A stretch of 12,738 nucleotides of DNA from Pseudomonadota bacterium (GTDB lineage: Bacteria > Pseudomonadota > Gammaproteobacteria > Burkholderiales > Burkholderiaceae_E): the NCBI GenBank assembly GCA_023389175.1, contig JAEWEW010000320.1:1-12738 (forward strand). The letters run 5' to 3'. The first letter of the stretch is position 1. Each line of letters opens with the position of its first letter. Positions 6,737-12,738 of this stretch are shown piece by piece. A program made the translations under genes and the position numbers. Below the pieces are notes generated by a model that worked only from the letters and a program-made list of their open reading frames with translations, was not told the origin of the DNA and ran no database searches.

Positions 6737-8069
6737 CCGTATCCGTGACCGGCGGCACCGCGGCCATGGCAACCGGGACCGCGGCGGCGACCGGAGCACC
6801 CAGCCGGCGGACCTGCGCCGCGATCAGCCAGCCGGCCATCGCGGCGAGCACCAGGAAGAACGCCGCGCTGGCAAAGCCGGCAGCCGCGAGATGCCGGTCC
6901 AGCCACCATCCCATCAGCGCGGGGCCCAGCGCAGCGCCGATGTCGACCGCCGAATAGACGATACCGTAGGCCCGCCCGGTGGCCGACCTGGGCACGGCCG
7001 ACCGCACCAGCATGTCGCGGGCGGGCGTGACGATGCCGAGCGACACCCCGGCCGCGCAGAGCAGCAGGCCGGTCGCGAGCGTCGACACCGCCGGATGCGT
7101 GAGCGCGAGCAGCAGCGCGGCCGCCGACAGCGTGCCCGCGACCGCAATCCATTCGTGCCGACGGGCCGAGCTCGCCACGAAGCCGCCGATCACCATGCCG
7201 GCGGCCACCGCGCAGATGTAGGTGGTGATCCAACCGGCCGCTGCGGTGGCATCCATCCGGCCGAGCGACTCGAGCAGCGACACGCCCATGTTCTGCACGC
7301 CCATGCCCGCGATGTTGATCGCCACGAAGAACAGCATGCAGGCGACGAGCGCAAAGTTGAAGAAGGCGAGCGCCGGCTGCCGCCCGACCGGCCGGGGCGG
7401 CTCGCCGGCCGCGCGCGCGGCCGGTGCCACCGCATAGGCGCCGCGGCAGAGCACCACCACCACCGCCATCGCGAGCCCTGCGCCCGAGGCGACGAGCAGC
7501 GCGGTGCGCCAGCCCCAGAGCGCAGAGAGCGAGGCAACCAGGATCGGCGCGCTGGCGTAGCCCAGGGTCCCGGAGATTCCGTGCAGGCTGAAGGCGTGAC
7601 CGATGCGCCCGTCGGACACGCGGTGGTTGAGCAGGGAGAAGTCGGCCGGATGGAAGACGCTGTTGCCGATCGCCATAACGACCGCGGCGGCAAGCAGCCA
7701 GCCGTACCCCGGGGCGGCAGCCGCGACCAGCACCCCGGCCGCCATCAGCACGAAGCCGGCGAAGAGCGAGGCTCCCGGCCCATGGCGATCCACCACGAAG
7801 CCGGCGCCCGCCTGGCCAAGGCAGGACACCAGGTAGAACACCGTCATGACCAGCCCGAGCTGCGTCCAGTCGAGCCCGAACTCGTCGCGCCAGAGCGGAA
7901 ACAGCGGCGCGAAGGCGAGTTGGTAGAAATGCGAGACGGCGTGGCCGACGCCGACCAGGCCGGCGATGCGCGCGTCGGCGCCGAAGCCGCGAGTCGTGAC
8001 GCGGGCCCCGGGCGTGCCGCCGGACTCAGGCGTGCCGCCGGTCCCCTGCGCGCCCGCGCCCTGCTTCAC
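6720..8069 (-). CDS. MFS transporter, fosmidomycin-resistance (Fsr)-like
   Basis: 449 residues with about 12 hydrophobic segments, so an inner-membrane major facilitator protein; family members export drugs or take up small molecules by proton exchange. The loop GFVVDRHGP (90-98) is the MFS motif A position between helices 2 and 3. NSVFHPADFSLLN (136-148) and HGISGTLGYASAPIL (163-177) resemble the signature loops of the fosmidomycin-resistance group. A charged, proline-rich loop (about 211-232) separates the two six-helix halves. The first 30 residues are Gly/Thr-rich and the last 30 Ala/Pro/Val-rich. The start is GTG 8069, 9 bases after the cytochrome stop; the nearby ATG at 8075 hits a stop after two codons. 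The 3' end overlaps mobA-moeA by 17 bases on the opposite strand. The substrate cannot be told from sequence; co-transcription with two cytochromes gives no clear hint. Confidence 0.87.
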   Translation of the reverse strand: MKQGAGAQGTGGTPESGGTPGARVTTRGFGADARIAGLVGVGHAVSHFYQLAFAPLFPLWRDEFGLDWTQLGLVMTVFYLVSCLGQAGAGFVVDRHGPGASLFAGFVLMAAGVLVAAAAPGYGWLLAAAVVMAIGNSVFHPADFSLLNHRVSDGRIGHAFSLHGISGTLGYASAPILVASLSALWGWRTALLVASGAGLAMAVVVVLCRGAYAVAPAARAAGEPPRPVGRQPALAFFNFALVACMLFFVAINIAGMGVQNMGVSLLESLGRMDATAAAGWITTYICAVAAGMVIGGFVASSARRHEWIAVAGTLSAAALLLALTHPAVSTLATGLLLCAAGVSLGIVTPARDMLVRSAVPRSATGRAYGIVYSAVDIGAALGPALMGWWLDRHLAAAGFASAAFFLVLAAMAGWLIAAQVRRLGAPVAAAVPVAMAAVPPVTDTVTEGR

Positions 8070-8078
8070 GGCATCCGC

Positions 8079-8453
8079 TCAGCGCTCGTGGGTCAGCATG
8101 CCCGGCTGGCGCGCATAGTACGCGGCGACGTTCTCGATGTCGGCGTTCGACAGCGTCTTCGCCTGCGCGCCCATGATCGCGTTCTTGCGGCGATCGACCT
8201 TGTAGGCCTTGAGGGACTGCACCAGGTAGTCCTCGTACTGGCCGGAGATGCGCGGATAGGACGGATCGATCGGCGTATTGCCGTCCTTGCCGTGGCAGGC
8301 CGCGCAACGTTCATTGGCGAGCCGGGCGCCCGCGGCGAGATCGGCGGCGAAGGCAGGCGCGCCCAGTCCGAGGGCGACGGCGGCAGCAAGCGAGGCGAAC
8401 GGAAGGCGCACGAAGGAAGCCATGGCGGAGGTGGGAGGAAGAAGGGACATCAT
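8079..8453 (-). CDS. Periplasmic monohaem cytochrome c (class I)
   Basis: 124 residues from ATG 8453, chosen because GGAG lies 5 bases upstream and the ATG overlaps the stop of the preceding cytochrome gene; another ATG follows directly at 8450 and one at 8423 without a Shine-Dalgarno. A signal peptide is visible (hydrophobic SLAAAVALGLGAPAFA, residues 21-36, cleavage before ADLA). The haem site is C50-A-A-C53-H54, with H54 as proximal ligand; M94 in NAIMGAQAKTLS is the likely distal ligand. The C-terminal helix SNADIENVAAYYA is typical of small c-type cytochromes of the c553/c4 kind. It should carry single electrons in the periplasm. It is homologous in layout to the neighbour cytochrome at 8450-8821, so the two may be a duplicated pair or act like the two halves of a dihaem c4. 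Redox partners are unknown. Confidence 0.92.
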   Translation of the reverse strand: MMSLLPPTSAMASFVRLPFASLAAAVALGLGAPAFAADLAAGARLANERCAACHGKDGNTPIDPSYPRISGQYEDYLVQSLKAYKVDRRKNAIMGAQAKTLSNADIENVAAYYARQPGMLTHER

Positions 8454-8821
8454 CGCGACTCCAGCGCCTTGCCGTAGTGGGCGGCGAGATCCGCGATGTC
8501 CTGGTCGGTCAGGCTGCCCGCGATCGCCCGCATGGTCGGATGGTCGCGGTCGCCGTTGCGGTAGGCCGTCAGCGCGAGCTCGATGTAGCGCTGGGTCTGG
8601 CCGTTGATCTTCGGCACCGAGTACACCACCGGATACGAGGCCTTGTAGCCCTCGATCGCGTGGCAGCCGATGCACATGCCGTTCTTCTTGCCGCCGGCCT
8701 CGGGATCGCCCTTGATCTCCTGAGCGGCCACGCCGCCTGCGACCATCAGGGTAGATGCGGCAAGCGCCGCGACGCAGCCCCGGCGCAGCCCGGACAATGT
8801 CCGGCCCGGAACATCAGACAT
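8450..8821 (-). CDS. Periplasmic monohaem cytochrome c (first of pair; start uncertain)
   Basis: 123 residues if it starts at ATG 8821. This start puts two arginines before the hydrophobic core (LRRGCVAALAASTLMVAGGVAA) with cleavage near AQE, a normal Sec signal peptide. The frame stays open upstream; ATGs at 8848 and 8956 would add 9 or 45 residues, the latter encoding a repetitive GESV/GETD segment. No start has a strong Shine-Dalgarno. The haem motif is C50-I-G-C53-H54, with M97 (HPTMRAIAGSL) the likely sixth ligand. LTDQDIADLAAHY is the usual C-terminal helix. It is a periplasmic electron carrier of class I; the partner is unknown. It is first in the leftward operon cytochrome-cytochrome-MFS and divergent from moxR. 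From memory, such pairs sit next to MoxR/VWA genes in other betaproteobacteria, suggesting a shared but unproven task. Confidence 0.88.
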   Translation of the reverse strand: MSDVPGRTLSGLRRGCVAALAASTLMVAGGVAAQEIKGDPEAGGKKNGMCIGCHAIEGYKASYPVVYSVPKINGQTQRYIELALTAYRNGDRDHPTMRAIAGSLTDQDIADLAAHYGKALESR

Positions 8822-8867
8822 GATCCCGGTCCTGCTTCCAGCCATCATTCCGGCCGAGTTCTCCTGG

Positions 8868-8939
8868 AGCCTTTCACCGTCGGTTTCCCCGTCGGTTTCC
8901 CCGCCACTTTCCCCGACTCTCTTCCCGACACTTTCCCCG
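8868..8939. repeat. Six imperfect 12-base tandem repeats in the leader / 5' frame of the first cytochrome gene
   Basis: Six head-to-tail units of 12 bases: 8868-8879, 8880-8891, 8892-8903, 8904-8915, 8916-8927 and 8928-8939. Units two and three are identical (TCGGTTTCCCCG on the plus strand); the others differ at two to six positions but keep the pyrimidine-rich CTTTCCCCG core. Since 12 is a multiple of three, copy-number change would not shift a frame. On the minus strand the array is purine-rich (CGGGGAAA) and, in the cytochrome frame, encodes four-residue units GESV, GKRV, GESG, GETD, GETD, GERL. With the preferred start at 8821 it lies in the 5' untranslated leader; with ATG 8956 it would be an N-terminal extension. 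Confidence 0.8.
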
Positions 8940-8994
8940 TCCTTGCGTGCACTCATGTGCTCGTCTTCTCCGACCGATGCCTGCAAAACCGAAG

Positions 8995-9000
8995 ATTGTA
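8995..9000 (-). promoter_or_regulatory. Possible -10 element (TACAAT) for the cytochrome operon
   Basis: Leftward TACAAT (9000-8995) is a good -10 match. It overlaps the -35 box of the rightward moxR promoter, so the two promoters would compete. The hexamer 17 bases upstream (TATACG) is a poor -35. The predicted transcript start near 8988 would leave a leader of about 165 bases to ATG 8821, or about 30 bases to ATG 8956. Confidence 0.3.
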
Positions 9001-9025
9001 CCGGCCGATCGGCTTTTCGTATACT
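8996..9025 (+). promoter_or_regulatory. Sigma70-type promoter for the moxR operon
   Basis: TTGTAC (8996-9001) as -35 and TATACT (9020-9025) as -10, separated by 18 bases: the best promoter-like match in the window. The predicted transcript start near 9032 gives a leader of about 54 bases before ATG 9086. The spacer contains the perfect 10-base palindrome GCCGATCGGC (9004-9013), which could be an operator; this is inference from position only. This is also a local AT-rich dip in otherwise GC-rich DNA. Confidence 0.55.
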
Positions 9026-9085
9026 GCAAGCAGGCCTTGGACCGGTGTCCGGGTCCGGTTCGAAAATCCCGTCGCCAAGGCCCCG

Positions 9086-9925
9086 ATGAAGTTCGAAGGT
9101 ACCTCCTCCTACGTCGCCACCGAAGACCTCAAGCTGGCCGTCAATGCGGCCATCACGCTGCAGCGACCGCTCCTGATCAAGGGCGAGCCCGGCACCGGCA
9201 AGACCATGCTCGCCGAGGAAGTGGCGGCCGCGATCGACCTGCCGCTGCTGCAGTGGCATGTCAAGTCCACCACCAAGGCGCAGCAGGGGCTGTACGAGTA
9301 CGACGCGGTGTCGCGCCTGCGCGATTCACAGCTCGGCGACGAGCGGGTCCGGGAGATCGAGAACTACATCGTCAAGGGCGTGCTTTGGCAGGCCTTCGAG
9401 TCCGATCAGCCGATGGTGCTGCTGATCGACGAGATCGACAAGGCCGACATCGAGTTCCCGAACGACCTGCTGCGCGAGCTCGACCGGATGGAGTTCCACG
9501 TCTACGAGACGCGGCAAACCATCCGGGCGAAGCATCGTCCGATCGTCATGATCACCTCGAACAACGAGAAGGAGCTGCCGGACGCGTTCCTGCGCCGCTG
9601 CTTCTTCCACTACATCCGCTTTCCGGACCGGGAGACGATGCAGGCGATCGTGGACGTGCACTTCCCCGGCCTGCGCAAGCAGCTGCTGAAGGAGGCGCTC
9701 GACAGCTTCTTCCAGATCCGCGAGCTGCCCGGCCTCAAGAAGAAGCCGTCCACCTCCGAGCTGCTGGACTGGCTGAAGCTGCTGGTGGCGGAGGACATCC
9801 CGCCGGAGGCGCTGCGCAGCAACGACAAGGCATCGATCCCGCCGCTGCACGGCGCACTGCTGAAGAACGAGCAGGACATCCACCTCTTCGAGCGGCTCGT
9901 CTTCATGGCGCGCCACAACCGCTGA
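9086..9925 (+). CDS. MoxR-family AAA+ ATPase
   Basis: 279 residues from ATG 9086, preceded by AAGG with 5-base spacing; the frame is open far upstream but that part shows no homology and lies antisense to the cytochromes. Walker A is GEPGTGKT (33-40), Walker B LLIDEIDKAD (112-121), sensor 1 ITSNNEKELPDAFLRRC (156-172, with the conserved asparagines and the arginine pair). The C-terminal lid (about 190-279) is short. No signal peptide: a cytoplasmic ATPase. MoxR proteins act as chaperone-like motors with a VWA partner, for example CoxD with CoxE in maturation of the Cu-S-Mo site of CO dehydrogenase. Here a CoxE-like VWA gene follows three genes downstream, on the same strand, and is the likely partner. 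The client is not identifiable. Length and motifs fit the CoxD/YehL-like side of the family. Confidence 0.93.
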   Translation: MKFEGTSSYVATEDLKLAVNAAITLQRPLLIKGEPGTGKTMLAEEVAAAIDLPLLQWHVKSTTKAQQGLYEYDAVSRLRDSQLGDERVREIENYIVKGVLWQAFESDQPMVLLIDEIDKADIEFPNDLLRELDRMEFHVYETRQTIRAKHRPIVMITSNNEKELPDAFLRRCFFHYIRFPDRETMQAIVDVHFPGLRKQLLKEALDSFFQIRELPGLKKKPSTSELLDWLKLLVAEDIPPEALRSNDKASIPPLHGALLKNEQDIHLFERLVFMARHNR

Positions 9926-9967
9926 CCGCGGCGCGCCACCGGACGCCCGCGCGTGCCGAGAGCCACG

Positions 9968-10561
9968 ATGAACCGCTGGATCGAGCCGATCACCCTCGAA
10001 GGCCGGCATGTGCGCATCGAGCCGCTGGCGGCAGAGCACCATGACGAGCTGGTCGCGGCCGCCGCCGACGGCGAGCTGTGGAACCTCTGGTTCACCAGCG
10101 TGCCCCGGCCGGAGGCGATGCGGGGATGGATGGACGCCGCCCTCGCGCAGCGCGACGAGGCCGGCGCCATGCCGTTCGTCATCCGCCGCGCCGGTGACGA
10201 CCGCCTGGTGGGCGCGACCCGCTACTTCAACGTCGCCGCCGCGAACCGCCGGCTCGAGATCGGCCACACCTTCTACTCCCGCAGCGTGCAGCGCACTGCG
10301 GTCAACACCGAGAGCAAGCTGCTCCTGCTCACCCATGCCTTCGAGGCGCTCGGCTGCCTCGGCGTGGAGCTGCGCACGCACTTCATGAACCGCGAGAGCC
10401 GCCGCGCCATCGAGCGGCTCGGCGCGAAGCTCGACGGCGTGCTGCGTGCCCACATGGTGATGCCGGACGGCAGCCTGCGCGACACCTGCGTCTACAGCAT
10501 CATCGCCCACGAATGGCCCGCGGTACGCAACAACCTCGCCTTCCGGCTGGAGCGCGCCTGA
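9968..10561 (+). CDS. GNAT-family N-acetyltransferase, RimJ/RimL-like
   Basis: 197 residues from ATG 9968; an in-frame GTG at 9953 would add five residues and starts only 27 bases after moxR. The GNAT fold is visible: N-terminal LEGRHVRIEPLAAEHHDEL (10-28), the central strand DDRLVGATRYFNV (77-89), the acetyl-CoA region SVQRTAVNTESKLLLLTHAF (106-125), and VELRTHFMNRESRRAIERLG (133-152) followed by KLDGVLRAH and EW near the end. The asparagine-rich QRTAVNTE loop replaces the classical R/Q-x-x-G-x-G/A motif, as is usual in one large group of RimJ/RimL-type enzymes. These enzymes transfer an acetyl group to protein N-termini or small amines; the substrate here is unknown. Its place between moxR and the parvulin/VWA genes on one strand suggests co-transcription, possibly with the downstream gene overlapping by 49 bases. 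Confidence 0.88.
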   Translation: MNRWIEPITLEGRHVRIEPLAAEHHDELVAAAADGELWNLWFTSVPRPEAMRGWMDAALAQRDEAGAMPFVIRRAGDDRLVGATRYFNVAAANRRLEIGHTFYSRSVQRTAVNTESKLLLLTHAFEALGCLGVELRTHFMNRESRRAIERLGAKLDGVLRAHMVMPDGSLRDTCVYSIIAHEWPAVRNNLAFRLERA

Positions 10562-11205
10562 TCCGAAGCGGCGGCGCGGCCAAGGCGGCACGCCGGCCCC
10601 GGCCCGGCCGCGCAGGGCACGCCTGGCGGATCGCCGCGGCTGCCCTCCTCTTTCCGGTCGTCTTCCCTGCCCTGCCCGGTGCGGCGCTCGCCCAGGACGG
10701 ATCGGCGGCGAGGCCGGCGGTAACGGCGTCGGGCGCGCCGCCGATCATCGATGACGCCACCCTGCAGCGCGAGTACCGCGACTACCTCGCGAGCGTCGCG
10801 GGGCTGCGCCGCTACGAGGTGGGGTACATCCGCGTGCCGGACGAGGCGCTGGCACGCCGCCTGATCGCGCAGATCCGCAGCGGCGCGCGCTTCGAGGAGA
10901 TGGCCCGCAAGCATTCCACCCATGCCGAGAGCGCGACCAGGGGTGGCGCGCTGGGCAACCATGCCGGCTGCCGCTGGGCCCGGGCCACCCGCGAGATGCT
11001 GGATTCGCTCAAGCCCGGCCAGACCTGGCCGCAGCCGGTCAAGGGTACCCATGGCTGGGGCATCTACCGCCTGGTGTCGGTCGCCGACGTGGTGCCGCGC
11101 AGCTTCGAGCAGTACCGCTCGGAGCTGCTGTCGGGGACGTTCGAGCCGGAATGCCCCTGGGAGCCGCCCGCGAGCGTGCGCACCGCGCCCGCCGGACGGC
11201 GCTGA
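10513..11205 (+). CDS. Exported parvulin-like (PpiC/rotamase) protein with a degenerate active site
   Basis: 230 residues from ATG 10513, which overlaps the acetyltransferase gene by 49 bases; I see no later start that keeps the signal sequence. Residues 22-60 are a basic stretch followed by the hydrophobic core WRIAAAALLFPVVFPALPGAALA with cleavage before QDGS, so the protein is probably periplasmic. Residues about 100-190 form a parvulin-type peptidyl-prolyl isomerase domain: IRSGARFEEMARKHST (121-136), RGGALGNH (143-150), MLDSLKPGQTWPQPVKGTHG (162-181) and WGIYRLVSV (182-190). The two usual active-site histidines look replaced: Y105 in VGYIRV (normally ARHILV) and G183 in GWGIYRL (normally GWHIIKL). 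It may therefore be a chaperone or binding module instead of an active isomerase. The C-terminus is Pro/Arg-rich. Context suggests service to the neighbouring MoxR/VWA or cytochrome proteins. Confidence 0.8.
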   Translation: MARGTQQPRLPAGARLIRSGGAAKAARRPRPGRAGHAWRIAAAALLFPVVFPALPGAALAQDGSAARPAVTASGAPPIIDDATLQREYRDYLASVAGLRRYEVGYIRVPDEALARRLIAQIRSGARFEEMARKHSTHAESATRGGALGNHAGCRWARATREMLDSLKPGQTWPQPVKGTHGWGIYRLVSVADVVPRSFEQYRSELLSGTFEPECPWEPPASVRTAPAGRR

Positions 11206-11299
11206 GGCCGCGCGGGCTTAGAATGGGCGCGATGGCAGCGAAACCGGAGCCGACGACGATCGAGGCGACGCGCCGGCGGCACGCCGGTGAGGCCGGCGC

Positions 11300-12475
11300 A
11301 TGCTGATCGATTTCTTCCTGCACCTGCGTTCGGCGAAGCTGCCGGTATCGGTGAAGGAGTACCTGCTGCTCCTGGAAGCGCTGAGCAAGGGGGTGATCGG
11401 CGCGTCCGTCGACGACTTCTATCACCTGTCCCGCTCCGCGCTGGTCAAGGACGAGCGCAACTTCGACAAGTTCGATCGCGCCTTCGCCGCCTACTTCAAG
11501 GGCGTGAAGTCCATCCCGGGCATCGAGCTGGACCTGCCGCTCGACTGGCTCAAGCGCCAGTTCCAGCGCGAGTTCACGCCGGAGGAGAAGGCCGCGATCG
11601 AAGCCATGGGCGGCCTGGACAAGCTGATGGAGCGGTTGCGCCAGCTGCTCGAGGAGCAGAAGGGCCGGCATGAAGGCGGCAGCAAGTGGATCGGCACCAA
11701 CGGCACCTCGCCCTTCGGCAACGGCGGCTTCAACCCGCAGGGAATCCGCATCGGCGGTCCCTCGGCCGGCAACCGCACGGCGGTCAAGGTGTGGGAGCAA
11801 CGGGCCTACCGGGACTACGACGACGAGGTCGAGCTCGGCACGCGCAACATCAAGGTGGCGCTGCGCCGGCTGCGGCGCTTCGCCCGCGAAGGCGCCGAGG
11901 ACGAGCTGGATCTCGACGGGACGATCGCCTCCACCGCGCGCAACGCCGGCTACCTCGACATCCGCCTGCGTCCGGAGCGGCACAACACCATCAAGGTGCT
12001 GATGCTGCTCGATGTCGGCGGCACCATGGACGACCACATCACCCGCACCGAGGAGCTGTTCTCCGCCGCCCGGTCCGAGTTCAAGCACCTGGAGTTCTAC
12101 TACTTCCACAACTGCGTCTACGACTTCGTGTGGAAGAACAACCGGCGCCGTCATGCCGAGCGGCTGATGACCTGGGACCTGCTGCGCAAGTTCAACAGCG
12201 ACTACCGGCTGGTGCTGGTGGGCGACGCCACCATGAGCCCCTACGAGATCCTGCAGCCCGGCGGCTCGGTGGAGTACAACAACGAGGAAGCCGGCGCCGT
12301 GTGGCTGCAGCGGCTCACGGAGCACTTCCCGCGCTTCGCGTGGCTCAATCCCGAGCCCGAGGGAGTCTGGGGGTACCGCCAGTCGATCTCGGTGATCCGG
12401 CAGCTGATGTCGAACCGGATGTACCCGGTGACGATGGCGGGGCTCGAGCGCGCGATGCGCGAGCTCACCCGCTAA
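11300..12475 (+). CDS. CoxE-like VWA domain protein, likely MoxR partner
   Basis: 391 residues from ATG 11300, with GAGG 7 bases upstream. The N-terminal part (1-about 120) is helical and charged (MLIDFFLHLRSAKLPVSVKE at the start is typical of the family). A Gly/Asn-rich linker (125-160) follows. The C-terminal VWA domain begins near 230: IKVLMLLDVGGTMDD (231-245) carries the metal-site motif as D238-x-G240-x-T242 instead of the classical DxSxS, and VGDATMSPYEI (307-317) carries the later aspartate (D309). No signal peptide or membrane helix is seen, so it is cytoplasmic. CoxE proteins work with MoxR-type ATPases; the only candidate here is the moxR at 9086. A 94-base gap separates it from the parvulin gene and contains a weak TAGAAT (11219-11224), so it may have its own promoter as well. 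The client complex is unknown; the shared neighbourhood with two cytochromes is suggestive only. Confidence 0.92.
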   Translation: MLIDFFLHLRSAKLPVSVKEYLLLLEALSKGVIGASVDDFYHLSRSALVKDERNFDKFDRAFAAYFKGVKSIPGIELDLPLDWLKRQFQREFTPEEKAAIEAMGGLDKLMERLRQLLEEQKGRHEGGSKWIGTNGTSPFGNGGFNPQGIRIGGPSAGNRTAVKVWEQRAYRDYDDEVELGTRNIKVALRRLRRFAREGAEDELDLDGTIASTARNAGYLDIRLRPERHNTIKVLMLLDVGGTMDDHITRTEELFSAARSEFKHLEFYYFHNCVYDFVWKNNRRRHAERLMTWDLLRKFNSDYRLVLVGDATMSPYEILQPGGSVEYNNEEAGAVWLQRLTEHFPRFAWLNPEPEGVWGYRQSISVIRQLMSNRMYPVTMAGLERAMRELTR

Positions 12476-12504
12476 GAGCCTGGGCCGGACGCCCGCTCGT
12501 CGGC

Positions 12505-12738
12505 TCAGCCGCCCTCGCCGCGCCCGAGCGACTGGTTCTGCTGGCAGTACGCGTCGGTAAAGAGGCGCTTGCCCTTGCAGAGCGACCAGAACACCTTCTG
12601 CTCGCAGACGACCCGCTTGTAGATCGGCACGTCCGCGCACTGCACGCACACCTCGCGGGACACGCCCTCCAGTCCGCGGCAATCGTGCGGCGCCTCGCCA
12701 CGGCGGCCGGCAGCCGGCGCGGTCGAAGCCGCCTGCGG
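12505..12738 (-). CDS. Cysteine-rich hypothetical protein (C-terminal part, cut by window edge)
   Basis: 77 residues plus a TGA stop are visible; the frame is open to the right edge, so the start is outside the window or hidden. I do not recognise the family. The visible part has six cysteines spaced C-x10-C-x2-C-x10-C-x8-C-x10-C, in DCRGLEG, VCVQCADVP, VVCEQKVFWSLCKGKRLF and DAYCQQNQSL. The regular spacing suggests either disulfides in an exported protein or a metal site. The upstream residues are Ala/Pro/Arg-rich, as in a linker after a signal peptide, but no signal peptide is in view. Support for coding: the frame has no stops, a plausible amino-acid mix with many Lys, Cys, Tyr and Gln codons not forced by high GC, and it ends 29 bases from the convergent VWA gene. 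It could be a small periplasmic or outer-membrane-attached protein; function unknown. Confidence 0.65.
   Translation of the reverse strand, partial: PQAASTAPAAGRRGEAPHDCRGLEGVSREVCVQCADVPIYKRVVCEQKVFWSLCKGKRLFTDAYCQQNQSLGRGEGG

Noticed and set aside
4793..6799. A 668-codon frame antisense to mobA-moeA, and a similar long antisense frame over the VWA gene (11039-12682)
   Set aside because: Both are rich in His, Arg and Ala, typical of antisense shadows in GC-rich genes, and show no recognisable motif; the sense frames have full family signatures.
9039..9059. GGACC/GGTCC and ACCGG/CCGGT hairpin-like sequence in the moxR leader
   Set aside because: Short 5-base stems with alternative pairings in GC-rich DNA; no link to an attenuator or riboswitch could be made.
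8477..9085. Extension of the moxR frame upstream to 8477
   Set aside because: It runs antisense through the cytochrome gene, has no MoxR homology, and ATG 9086 begins exactly at the family's normal N-terminus.
11223..11306. A 27-codon frame (ATG GGC GCG ATG ...) ending 4 bases inside the start of the VWA gene, like a leader peptide
   Set aside because: It has no Shine-Dalgarno sequence, its composition fits random GC-rich DNA, and no regulatory hairpin accompanies it. The overlap with ATG 11300 could be chance.
12476..12506. GAGCC ... GGCTC inverted repeat with an inner GGGC/GCCC between the VWA gene and the cysteine-rich gene, a possible terminator
   Set aside because: The stems are only 4-5 bases and separated by unpaired bases, and there is no T-run on either strand; such pairings are frequent at this GC content.

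Overview
The window is GC-rich, densely coded bacterial DNA with one strong codon style throughout and no sign of mobile elements, RNA genes or CRISPR. The gene families point to a respiring betaproteobacterium (Rhodocyclales/Burkholderiales-like). These include a DUF3305/DUF3306/Fe-S set beside moaA and fdhD, and a small c-type cytochrome pair beside a MoxR ATPase and a CoxE-like VWA protein. The taxon is an inference from gene content, not from a marker gene.

Left block (1-6736): a molybdoenzyme, probably formate dehydrogenase, maturation locus made of two divergent operons. Leftward run a DUF3305 protein, a DUF3306 protein and a multi-cluster 4Fe-4S protein cut by the window edge; the last two overlap in ATGA. 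Rightward run moaA (first step of molybdopterin synthesis), fdhD (sulfuration of the cofactor for formate dehydrogenase) and one long gene that fuses MobA (GMP addition) to MoeA (molybdate insertion); fdhD and the fusion also overlap in ATGA. The 113-base gap between the operons (2727-2839) carries a GTATAC core that could act as a -10 element on either strand. The formate dehydrogenase subunits are not in the window and may lie just to the left.

Middle block (6720-8821), leftward: two small exported monohaem cytochromes c and an MFS transporter of the fosmidomycin-resistance type, tightly packed as one operon. The MFS gene ends inside the end of the mobA-moeA gene (17-base convergent overlap).

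Right block (8996-12475), rightward from a well-formed promoter: a MoxR AAA+ ATPase, a RimJ/RimL-type acetyltransferase, an exported parvulin-like protein whose two conserved active-site histidines appear replaced, and a CoxE-like VWA protein. MoxR and VWA proteins usually work as a pair in maturation or remodelling of protein complexes. The gap between the cytochromes and moxR (8822-9085) holds overlapping divergent promoter elements, a 10-base palindrome, and six 12-base tandem repeats that lie in the leader, or in an N-terminal extension, of the first cytochrome gene.

The right edge holds the C-terminal part of an unrecognised cysteine-rich protein on the minus strand, convergent with the VWA gene.

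The most notable points are the MobA-MoeA fusion, an FdhD without the usual CxxC motif, the parvulin with a degenerate active site, the 12-base repeat array, and the conserved-looking but functionally unassigned cytochrome/MoxR/GNAT/parvulin/VWA neighbourhood. No stretch longer than 300 bases lacks a gene.
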